DNA of 13,199 bases, taken from the NCBI GenBank assembly GCA_958352845.1, contig CATWQC010000036.1, positions 1-13,199 on the forward strand, in the 5' to 3' direction. Source of the DNA: an uncultured Collinsella sp. Lineage in GTDB: Bacteria > Actinomycetota > Coriobacteriia > Coriobacteriales > Coriobacteriaceae. Both the position numbers and the translations under genes were made by a program. Positions 1 through 6,840 of this stretch are shown here, piece after piece. The notes beneath the pieces are model-generated. The model was given only the letters and a program-made list of their open reading frames with translations. It was not told the origin of the DNA and made no database searches. Positions within the stretch are counted from its first letter, which is position 1. Each line of letters opens with the position of its first letter.

Positions 1-394
1 TTGCGATCGGTCCAACCAAATACCAGTCATCATCCCAAGCAAGCTCAAGCGGCGTAATAAAATCTTCGAGCCCGTAATACTCAATGCCGGCATCAAGCGT
101 GCCCAACATGGCAGGGGAAAAATCAGCGGCAATCACGGGATGTCCGTCTTGCGCAAGCGGAATAGCAATCGACCCAGCCCCACACCCCATATCCAGCACG
201 GATTCACCAGGCTTTAACGCCAGCAATTTCATAAAATCCCGAGCATACGGGGCAGTCTCCAACGGACGAAAATGCCGAGCCCGCTTATCCCACTCAAAAG
301 AATCATCAGCCCGCCGCCGATCAGCTTGCAGACGCATCCACTCGCCATTCCAATCAGCAGAAAGAAGCTCAGAGCGAGCATCCCCATCAACCAC
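1..394 (-). CDS. Class I SAM-dependent methyltransferase, N-terminal part (cut by window edge)
   Basis: About 131 N-terminal residues are present; the rest lies beyond base 1. The reading frame starts at a GTG (394-392) placed 7 bases after a perfect AGGAGG, which decides the start. No ATG in this frame is equally well placed. After an N-terminal segment rich in charged and aromatic residues comes the glycine-rich SAM-binding motif I, LDMGCGAGSIAIPLAQ, followed by the acidic end of strand 2 in VIAADFS. This is the hallmark of Rossmann-fold methyltransferases of the Methyltransf_11/25 type. The substrate cannot be told from this portion: small molecule, tRNA and protein methylases share these motifs. 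The gene is the first downstream of a long structured gap, so it probably has its own promoter or leader there. Membership of the fold is secure, the function is unknown. Confidence 0.8.
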   Translation of the reverse strand, partial: MVDGDARSELLSADWNGEWMRLQADRRRADDSFEWDKRARHFRPLETAPYARDFMKLLALKPGESVLDMGCGAGSIAIPLAQDGHPVIAADFSPAMLGTLDAGIEYYGLEDFITPLELAWDDDWYLVGPIA

Positions 395-561
395 GGGCCA
401 ACCTCCTAGCAACAAAAAAGCGACTCCCCTCAAAAGAAGAGCCGCAACCAGCATATATCAGAAAAAGAACCGTTCCAACGCCAAACCGCCACACCAGCCA
501 AGTGGTGCAGGAGCGAAGCAACTGCAACCGGGATAGAACCCGACTGAGGTCCCGTTGTGCG
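395..561 (-). promoter_or_regulatory. Putative structured leader/promoter region of the methyltransferase gene
   Basis: This gene-free stretch separates the methyltransferase start from the 134-bp inverted repeat. Several short stems can be drawn: 551-554 with 560-563, 529-532 with 539-542, 506-510 with 522-526, and 492-496 with 503-507; the last two compete for bases 506-507. Reading toward the gene, TTGGAA is followed 15 bases later by TATATG, a weak promoter-like pair. An AGGAGG ribosome binding site lies at the gene-proximal end. I do not recognise a known riboswitch class: I looked for cobalamin, SAM, TPP and T-box signatures and saw none. Regulatory function is inferred from position only. 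Confidence 0.3.
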
Positions 562-695
562 GGAGCCCCGGGGAGGGCAAATATATAAGGTCGATCGCGA
601 GTTCCGCACGAGCCGGAGAGCACTTAATGTGCTCTCCGTGCGAGTCAGGGCTGTCCGAGCAGGCGACCTTATATATTTGCCCTCCCCGGGGCTCC
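562..695. repeat. 134-bp nested inverted repeat with perfect 32-bp arms
   Basis: Bases 562-593 and 664-695 are exact reverse complements over all 32 positions, from an outer GGAGCCCCGGGG to an inner TATATAAGGTCG. The 70-bp interior holds a second perfect hairpin: CGGAGAGCAC (614-623), loop TTAAT, GTGCTCTCCG (629-638), extendable by CGCA/TGCG with a bulge. There is no T-tract after either arm, so it is not a simple intrinsic terminator. It begins only 17 bases beyond the UPF0210 stop codon. Size and architecture fit a MITE-like non-coding mobile element or a long structured RNA, but I see no convincing target-site duplication at its edges. Confidence 0.85.
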
Positions 696-711
696 TCGCC
701 AGTCCCCTCAG

Positions 712-2076
712 CTAGTTCTTCAGCGAGTTCAGCGGTGCCGGGAAGCGTCCACCACGGTGGGCAAGCACGGTGCCGGCGTTGGGGTTCACCGGCATGATGG
801 GCGCACGGCCGAACAGGCCACCGTACTCGACGCAGTCGCCCACGCCCTTGCCGATGGCGGGAATCACGCGCACGGCCGTGGTCTTGTTGTTGATGACGCC
901 GATGGCCATCTCGTCGGCGATGATGCCGGCGATGGTCTCGACCGGGGTGTCGCCGGGGATGGCGATCATGTCCAGGCCGACGGAGCACACGCAGGTCATG
1001 GCCTCGAGCTTCTCGAGCGAAAGCGCACCGGCTTCAACGGCGGCGATCATGCCGGCGTCCTCGGACACGGGGATGAAAGCGCCCGAGAGACCGCCCACGC
1101 TGGAGCTTGCCATGACGCCGCCCTTCTTGACGGCATCGTTGAGCATGGCGAGCGCACAGGTCGTGCCCGGGCCACCGCAGGTGCCCACGCCGATAATCTC
1201 GAGGATGCGCGCGACGGAGTCGCCGATGGCGGGTGTGGGAGCCAGCGACAGGTCGACAATGCCTTTCTCGACACCCAGGCGGCGGGCTGCCTCACGGCTC
1301 ATGAGCTCGCCGGCACGGGTGATCTTAAAGGCGGTCTGCTTAATCTTCTCGGCGACCTCCATCATCGATGCGGAATCGGGCAGCGTCTCCAGGGCTGCGG
1401 CCATAACGCCGGGGCCCGAGACGCCTACGTTGATGACGGCGTCGGCCTCGCCACCGCCGTGGACGGCGCCCGCCATAAACGGGGAGTCCTCGACCATGTT
1501 GGCAAAGCAGACAAACTTGGACGCGCCAACGGAATCCTGGTCGGCCGTGAGCTTGGCGGCATCGATGATGGTCTGGGCGGCCATAAGCACGGCGTCCATG
1601 TTGATACCGGCGCGCAGGCTGGCGACGTTGACGCTGGAGCAGACGCGGCTCGTGGTGGCGAGCGCCTGGGGGATGGACTGGATGACGCGGCGGTCGGCGT
1701 CGCCGATGCCCTTCTGGACGAGCGCCGAGAAGCCGCCCAGGTAGTCGATGCCGAGCGTCTCGGCCGCGCGGTCGAGGGCATGCGCGATGGGGGTGAGGTC
1801 CTCATCCTTGCAGCACGCGGCGATCTGCGCCACCGGGGTGACGGAAACGCGCTTGTTGACGATGGGGATACCGTACTCGCGCTCGAGGTTCTCGGCGGTC
1901 TCGACCAGATGCTCAGCCGTGTGCGTCACGTGGTCGTAGATTTTCGTGCACATGCGGTCGAGGTTCTCGTCACCGCAACCCATGAGCGAAACACCCATGG
2001 TGATGGTCCTGATGTCGAGGTTCTGTTCCTCAACCATGCCGCGGGTTTCCGCGATTTCTGCGGGCGTGATCGCCAT
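712..2076 (-). CDS. UPF0210/DUF711 (PFL family) protein
   Basis: The 454-residue product matches the UPF0210 (DUF711) family in length and in several blocks: QNLDIRTITMGVSLMGC near the N-terminus, GAVHGGGEADAVINVGVSGP in the middle, APTPAIGDSVARILEIIG and GTCGGPGTTCALAMLND later, and the C-terminal RGGRFPAPLNSLKN. Members are cytosolic, related in fold to pyruvate formate-lyase-like glycyl radical enzymes, and have no established reaction. In other bacteria the gene is often paired with a small ACT-domain protein; none is next to it here. The start is the ATG at 2076, with TAGGAG 7 bases upstream; an in-frame ATG 19 codons earlier would add a non-conserved extension. It lies downstream of metH on the same strand, but a strong hairpin separates them, so it is probably a separate unit. 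Confidence 0.9.
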   Translation of the reverse strand: MAITPAEIAETRGMVEEQNLDIRTITMGVSLMGCGDENLDRMCTKIYDHVTHTAEHLVETAENLEREYGIPIVNKRVSVTPVAQIAACCKDEDLTPIAHALDRAAETLGIDYLGGFSALVQKGIGDADRRVIQSIPQALATTSRVCSSVNVASLRAGINMDAVLMAAQTIIDAAKLTADQDSVGASKFVCFANMVEDSPFMAGAVHGGGEADAVINVGVSGPGVMAAALETLPDSASMMEVAEKIKQTAFKITRAGELMSREAARRLGVEKGIVDLSLAPTPAIGDSVARILEIIGVGTCGGPGTTCALAMLNDAVKKGGVMASSSVGGLSGAFIPVSEDAGMIAAVEAGALSLEKLEAMTCVCSVGLDMIAIPGDTPVETIAGIIADEMAIGVINNKTTAVRVIPAIGKGVGDCVEYGGLFGRAPIMPVNPNAGTVLAHRGGRFPAPLNSLKN

Positions 2077-2121
2077 CCTTGCGCTCCTATCTGCCAAAAC
2101 GAGCATAGTCTTATCTATTCT

Positions 2122-2159
2122 AACGTGCCGCACGTGCCAAGTGGCGCGTGCGGCACGTT
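2122..2159. terminator. Strong 17-bp hairpin between metH and the UPF0210 gene
   Basis: AACGTGCCGCAC (2122-2133) is exactly complementary to GTGCGGCACGTT (2148-2159). The inner bases 2134-2138 and 2143-2147 continue the stem with one G-T pair, leaving a 4-base AAGT loop. Its position just after the metH stop suggests termination of the methionine operon. On the metH strand the stem is followed only by a weak TTAGAATAG rather than a T-run; on the other strand it is followed by TTTT. On the minus strand TTGGCA inside the stem sits 17 bases before a poor TAGATA, so a promoter for the UPF0210 gene could overlap it. Confidence 0.65.
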
Positions 2160-2184
2160 TTGGTGCTCGGTTGTTTCCGTTGTG

Positions 2185-4743
2185 TTACTGCCCAAAGACC
2201 TCTTCGGCAATACGAGCGCTTTCGGCGGCGTCCTTGGCGTAGTAGTCCGCGCCGATCTGCTTGGCGTATTCGGGGGTGAGCACGGCGCCGCCCACGATGA
2301 TCTTGACGCCCGGCACCTCGGAATGAAGCAGCTTGATGGTCTCCTCCATGGCGACGACCGTGGTAGTCATAAGCGCCGAGAGGCCGACGAGTTTGATATC
2401 GCGCTCCTTGACGGTCTTGAGTACCTCCTGCGGATCGACGTCGCGGCCCAGGTCAAAGACGGTGTAGCCGTAGTTATCGAGCAACATTTTGACGATGTTC
2501 TTGCCAATATCGTGGATATCGCCTTTAACGGTGGCCACGCAGATCTTGCCCTTGTCGGCAATCTCGCCGGCAGGCATCAGGCGCTTGATGGTGTCGAAGC
2601 CCACGCGTGCGGCCTCGGCCGAGGCCATAAGCTGCGGCAAGAAGAACTTGCCCTGGTCAAAGAGGACGCCAACCTCGTCGAGGGCGGGGATAAAGTGATT
2701 GTTGATGAGGTCCATGGCGTCGTGGTCTGCCAGCAGACGCTCGGTCTCGGCAGCGATCTCGCCTTTGCGGCCCGAGACGACCATGCGACGAATCGGGTCG
2801 TCGTTGCTGTCGGTGCCGGCGGTGCCAGCAGCGGGCACGGCATCACTCGATGCGGCCTGAGCTGCTGCCGGGTTTGCGGCGATCTTATACGGATCGGTCC
2901 AGCCGGCGTAGCGCTCGATGTATCCGGTCGAGCCCTCGTCCTCAACGCTCAGGACGCGATAGCTGTAGACGGTATCCATAAAGCGCTTGGAACCCGGGTT
3001 CATGATGGGGGCGTCCAGGCCCGCGCCAAAGGCGGCGGCCAAAAAGACCGAACCCAGCAGCGGGCGGGCAGGCAGGCCAAAGCTGATGTTCGACACGCCG
3101 AGCGCGCATTTGACGCCCAGGCGCTCCTTGCACAGGGACATGGCGCGCAGGATCTGCTCGGCCTGGCGCTGGTTGGTCGAGGCGGTCATGACCAGGCAGT
3201 CGATGAGGATGCGGTCCGGGCCGATGCCGTAGCGGGCAGCCTCGGCCACGATGCGCTCGGCGATGGCGAAGCGAGCCTCGGCGGTATCGGGGATGCCGCC
3301 TTCGTCGAGCGTAAGGCCGACAACGTTGGTGCCGTAGTGGGCGACCAGCGGAAAGATCTCATCCATGATCTGCTGCTTGCCATTGACCGAGTTGATGATG
3401 GGCTTGCCGGCGTAGCGGCGCACGGCGGCCTCGACGGCTGCGGGGTCGGTGGAGTCGATCTGCAACGGTAGGAGCGTGGAGCCCTGGAGCTGTTCGGTCG
3501 CCTGTTGGATGATCTTGACCTCGTCGATCTCGGGCAGGCCCACGTTGACGTCCAGGATGTCGGCGCCCTGTTCCTGCTGGCTGATGCCCTGGCTCACGAC
3601 GTAGTCTAGGTCGCCGTCGCGCAGGGCCTGTTGCAGGCGCTTTTTGCCGGTGGGATTGATGCGCTCGCCGATGACGGCGATTTTGTGGCCGTCACAGGGG
3701 AGGTCCACGACCGTCTGGGCGCTCGTGACCGACATACTGGGCTTGCGGTGACGCGGGCTGGGTGTGTGGTTGTCGATAAGTGTGCGCAAGGCCGCCATGT
3801 GCGCCGGCGTGGTTCCGCAGCAACCGCCCACGACGCTCACGCCGTCGGCGATCATGCCGGCGACGGCCTTGGCGTATTCGGGGGCCTGGATGTCAAAGAC
3901 GGTATTACCGTCGTCGTCCACGTGGGGCAGTCCCGCATTGGCCTGCACCATAACGGGCTTGTCGGTGACGGTGAGCATACGCGCGGCGAGTCCTCGGAGC
4001 TCGGCCGGGCCCTGGCTGCAGTTGATGCCCAGGACGTCAGCGCCGATGGCGTCGAGCGTGATGGCGGCAACCTCGGGACTCGTACCCAGGAAGGTGCGAC
4101 CGTCTTCCTCAAAGGTCATGGTGGCAAAGACGGGCAGGTCGGAGTTCTCGCGGCAGGCGAGGACGGCGGCCTTGATCTCGGCAAGGTCGGTCATGGTCTC
4201 GATAATAAAGAGGTCCACGCCCGCGTCGACGCCGGCGCGCACTTCCTCGGCAAAGAGGTCGTAGGCCTCGTCGAAGCTCAGAGTACCCAGGGGGCGAAGC
4301 AGCGCGCCGATGGGGCCGATATCGCCGGCGACGTAGCGGGCGCCGGCCTCGCGGGCGCAGGTGACGGCCGCGGCAAAGACGTCTGCCACGGTGGCAGCGC
4401 CGTCGAGCTTGTGGGCGTTGGCGCCAAAGGTGTTGGCGGTAATCACGTCGCAGCCGGCCTCGACATATTGACGTTGGATACCAGTGATAACCTGGGGCTC
4501 CTCAAAGTTGAGCAGCTCGGGCAGGGCGCCCGCCTTCATGCCAGCGGCCTGCAACATGGTGCCCATGCCGCCGTCGAACAGCAGGTGCCCCGTGCCCTCG
4601 ATGGCGGCGCGCAGGCGATCGTCCTTAATGCGAAGGTCGTCGATCGTGCGCGTCTTGTATGCAGTGCCATTGCGGCGTGCGGCATCAACGGGCGCCGCCA
4701 GCGCGGCGCCGTCCAGATCATGGGTGATAAGCGGAGTAAACAT
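2185..4743 (-). CDS. metH: Cobalamin-dependent methionine synthase, catalytic and B12 modules only
   Basis: This 852-residue enzyme transfers the methyl group of 5-methyltetrahydrofolate to homocysteine through a bound cobalamin. Domains in order: homocysteine methyltransferase barrel (about 45-335) with the three zinc-binding cysteines C242 (GINCSQGP), C308 and C309 (GGCCGTT); pterin-binding barrel (about 355-610) opening with IGERINPTGKK; an Ala-rich linker (about 618-646); the B12 cap helices; and the B12-binding Rossmann domain with DIHDIGKN, whose H744 is the expected lower cobalt ligand. The C-terminal SAM-dependent reactivation domain of E. coli MetH (about 1,227 aa) is absent, and a separate gene 10 bases upstream encodes it. 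The ATG at 4743 is chosen because TTAGGAG lies 8 bases before it; the longer open frame upstream is low-complexity shadow sequence overlapping the neighbouring gene. Third gene of the metF operon. Confidence 0.95.
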   Translation of the reverse strand: MFTPLITHDLDGAALAAPVDAARRNGTAYKTRTIDDLRIKDDRLRAAIEGTGHLLFDGGMGTMLQAAGMKAGALPELLNFEEPQVITGIQRQYVEAGCDVITANTFGANAHKLDGAATVADVFAAAVTCAREAGARYVAGDIGPIGALLRPLGTLSFDEAYDLFAEEVRAGVDAGVDLFIIETMTDLAEIKAAVLACRENSDLPVFATMTFEEDGRTFLGTSPEVAAITLDAIGADVLGINCSQGPAELRGLAARMLTVTDKPVMVQANAGLPHVDDDGNTVFDIQAPEYAKAVAGMIADGVSVVGGCCGTTPAHMAALRTLIDNHTPSPRHRKPSMSVTSAQTVVDLPCDGHKIAVIGERINPTGKKRLQQALRDGDLDYVVSQGISQQEQGADILDVNVGLPEIDEVKIIQQATEQLQGSTLLPLQIDSTDPAAVEAAVRRYAGKPIINSVNGKQQIMDEIFPLVAHYGTNVVGLTLDEGGIPDTAEARFAIAERIVAEAARYGIGPDRILIDCLVMTASTNQRQAEQILRAMSLCKERLGVKCALGVSNISFGLPARPLLGSVFLAAAFGAGLDAPIMNPGSKRFMDTVYSYRVLSVEDEGSTGYIERYAGWTDPYKIAANPAAAQAASSDAVPAAGTAGTDSNDDPIRRMVVSGRKGEIAAETERLLADHDAMDLINNHFIPALDEVGVLFDQGKFFLPQLMASAEAARVGFDTIKRLMPAGEIADKGKICVATVKGDIHDIGKNIVKMLLDNYGYTVFDLGRDVDPQEVLKTVKERDIKLVGLSALMTTTVVAMEETIKLLHSEVPGVKIIVGGAVLTPEYAKQIGADYYAKDAAESARIAEEVFGQ

Positions 4744-4753
4744 CGATGAGCTC

Positions 4754-5542
4754 CTAATGGCTGGAATAGCAGGTGGTGTGGGCGGCGCGGAAGCGGCAGT
4801 GCTCGCGCATGCGGCAAATATTGCAGGTGGGGCGGCTCTGGGCGTCGTGGACCTCGCCGTCAAACAGACCAATCACTGCGGTCACGCTCTTAGTGGGCAT
4901 GAGTAGGCTGGTGGGTGTGACGGTAAGCCCGATGAGCCGTGTGGCGTTGAGTGCAGCTACGATTGAGCGCTGAGCCGCAAGCGGGCAGTCGCCGTAGCCG
5001 GGACTAAAGCGCCAGTTACCGGCGAGTCCGTGTGCGGCGGCCGCAGCCTTGACCTGCTGGTCCATCTGCTCAACGGCGGCTTCCACATAGGCAGAGCACG
5101 CGGCATCGAGCACGGCTCCCTCTAGGGGTTGCTGGGCTCCCGTGGTGCGCAGACGACGCTCGGCGTCCATGCCGAGGGTGCACGCCATGAGTGCGGCAAA
5201 GCGGGCGTCTTTAAGGTGGCGGTAGATATCGCGGCCCCGCAGCTCAACGTTGGTGCCAACCAGACGGATGCTGGGCTCTCCCTGCTCATCGACGCTCGTG
5301 GCATCGATGGCAAATACGCGGCGCACACCACGGGGTTCAATGTCCAGCTCCAGACGCTCAACAACAAGCTCAATACGCTGCGACAGCTCGGGCTCAATCT
5401 GCTGACCGCCGTAGCCCAGGTAGCGCAGCATCTCGGCACGGTCGACTCGGGGGCGATGGGCGGCATCGATACGGTAGAGCGCCGGCGACGCAAGGTCGGC
5501 CGGCACTTCACCAAAAGCTGTATCGATGTGCGGTTTTTCCAT
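4754..5542 (-). CDS. Stand-alone methionine synthase reactivation (activation-domain) protein
   Basis: The 262-residue product resembles the C-terminal activation domain of MetH, which binds SAM and, with an electron donor, remethylates cob(II)alamin that forms by accidental oxidation. The diagnostic RFSPGYGDCPLA lies at residues 178-189, and MPTKSVTAVIGLF (215-227) follows as in the parent domain. The position between metF and a metH lacking this domain gives the partner directly. The ATG (5542-5540) overlaps the metF stop as TAATG, implying translational coupling; a longer frame upstream lies inside metF and is rejected. Odd feature: a C-terminal cysteine cluster C240-x2-C243-x5-C249-x8-C258 in an arginine-rich tail, which is not part of the classical domain and could bind a metal or an Fe-S cluster (inference). 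Confidence 0.9.
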   Translation of the reverse strand: MEKPHIDTAFGEVPADLASPALYRIDAAHRPRVDRAEMLRYLGYGGQQIEPELSQRIELVVERLELDIEPRGVRRVFAIDATSVDEQGEPSIRLVGTNVELRGRDIYRHLKDARFAALMACTLGMDAERRLRTTGAQQPLEGAVLDAACSAYVEAAVEQMDQQVKAAAAAHGLAGNWRFSPGYGDCPLAAQRSIVAALNATRLIGLTVTPTSLLMPTKSVTAVIGLFDGEVHDAQSRPTCNICRMREHCRFRAAHTTCYSSH

Positions 5543-6414
5543 TACCCCAGGCGCTCCATAATGGTTGCGGCGATTGCAGGACGGTTCATAGTGTACAGGT
5601 GCAGACCGTCGGCACCGTGCTCCTTGAGGTCGCAAAGCTGATGGGCGGCATAATCTACACCGGCCGCCTGCAGGCTCTCGGGGTCGTTCTCGTACTTGGC
5701 GAGAATCTTGATGACGGGGGAGGGCAGCGACGCGCCGCACATAAAGACCATGCGGCTGATCTGCGACTTGCCCATAAACGGCATGATGCCCGCGGTAATG
5801 GGCACGGTGATGCCGGCCTTGTCGGCAAGCTCGCGAAAACGGTAGAAGCACTCGTTATCAAAGAAGAGCTGCGTCACAAAGAAGCTCGCGCCGGCGTCCT
5901 GTTTTTGCTTGAGGTGTTCGACCGAGAGGTTGAGATCCTCACAGGCAATGTGGCCCTCGGGGTAGGCTGCGGCGCCCACGCAAAAGCCGGCGTCGACGAG
6001 CTCAGGGATGAGGTCGCGGGCGTAGGCGTAGTCCGAGGCGGGCTTGTCGTCCTCGGTCGCGCCGGCGGGAAGATCACCACGCAGGGCCAGCACATTTTCA
6101 ACGCCGGTGGTGCGATACTCGTCGATCTTGGCGGCGATGTCGGCGTGGGTGCGGCCCACGCAGGTGAGGTGCGCTACCGAGGGCGTATCGAATTCGCTCG
6201 AAATCATATGCGCGATGGGGGCGGTGGTGGCACCGTTACCCGAGCCGCCGGCCGAACAGGTGACCGAGACAAAGCTCGGCGAAAGCTTGCACAGATTGCC
6301 TGCCACTTTGCGAGCCGTGTCGAGGGTCAGCTCGCCCTTGGGCGGGAACATCTCAAACGAAACGGGTGCGGTGCCCTGGGATGCTGCCTGCTTAAAAACC
6401 TCGTCGACGCGCAT
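5542..6414 (-). CDS. metF: 5,10-methylenetetrahydrofolate reductase
   Basis: The 290-residue flavoprotein reduces 5,10-methylene-THF to 5-methyl-THF, the methyl donor for MetH two genes downstream. Length and motifs fit bacterial MetF: VSFEMFPPKGE with E21 (equivalent to E. coli Glu28), TCSAGGSG (53-60), VLALRGDLP with D114 (equivalent to Asp120), FVTQLFFDNECF (179-190) and ITAGIMPFM (206-214). The start is the ATG at 6414 preceded by AGAGGAG; the open frame continues 22 codons upstream but without conservation. As first gene of metF-reactivase-metH it sets the transcription start of the operon. A TAGAAT (6463-6458) 44 bases upstream could be its -10 element, but I find no good -35. It probably forms homotetramers and uses NADH, as is usual for the family. 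Confidence 0.95.
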   Translation of the reverse strand: MRVDEVFKQAASQGTAPVSFEMFPPKGELTLDTARKVAGNLCKLSPSFVSVTCSAGGSGNGATTAPIAHMISSEFDTPSVAHLTCVGRTHADIAAKIDEYRTTGVENVLALRGDLPAGATEDDKPASDYAYARDLIPELVDAGFCVGAAAYPEGHIACEDLNLSVEHLKQKQDAGASFFVTQLFFDNECFYRFRELADKAGITVPITAGIMPFMGKSQISRMVFMCGASLPSPVIKILAKYENDPESLQAAGVDYAAHQLCDLKEHGADGLHLYTMNRPAIAATIMERLG

Positions 6415-6840
6415 ATCGTGCTCCTCTAGATACGTAATAGTGTGATGTGTTGTAAGGATTCTACAGCACCACTGTGCCACGGTGGAGTTTCACTCGCTAT
6501 TTGAGGATACCAATCAAAGATGCCTTGCTATCGGCTTTCTCTATAACAGAGCGGCTAATCTAGGCACGGACTATAAAGACTGGTATCTGATGCAAAATAC
6601 CAGTTAATAGAGCTCCATCCCAAATTGACTACCCTTAAACCATGGGGAGAGGTCTGCTATTTATACAGTTGATTGGCTGTTGAGGGTGGCAACGCCGCCT
6701 CGATAGGGTAACCTCATTGATTGGTTTCGCGACAGCAACATAACGGTAATGTCGCGGAAACACGGCGAGTCTAAGCTATGACTCGTTCGTTAGTAATCAA
6801 CACCGCTTCTCACGCGGTGCCGATACGAAGGGAGTTCCGT
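6415..6840. promoter_or_regulatory. Divergent metF/glnN control region
   Basis: This 426-bp gap must contain the promoters of metF (minus) and glnN (plus). It shows an 8-bp inverted repeat ACTGGTAT (6579-6586) / ATACCAGT (6597-6604), with a further ATACCA near 6508, which looks operator-like. Toward glnN there are two leader stems: 6725-6734 with 6750-6759 (10 bp, one G-T pair) and CACCGC 6801-6806 with GCGGTG 6814-6819. A weak promoter pair TTGAGG (6680-6685) and TAGGGT (6704-6709), 18 bases apart, could serve glnN. I see no known riboswitch. The promoter calls are tentative. Confidence 0.4.

Noticed and set aside
395..561. Cobalamin or SAM riboswitch.
   Set aside because: I looked for the B12 box, SAM-I core and T-box sequences here and upstream of metF (6415-6840) and found none.
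757..3471. A 904-codon open frame on the plus strand.
   Set aside because: It runs antisense through both the UPF0210 gene and metH, whose protein motifs are unmistakable. Its product is Gly/Asp/His-rich low complexity, as expected from the antisense of GC-rich genes.
6778..6840. Upstream ATG adding 21 residues to glutamine synthetase.
   Set aside because: No Shine-Dalgarno precedes 6778, the extra residues overlap a leader hairpin, and the family normally begins close to the residues encoded from 6841.
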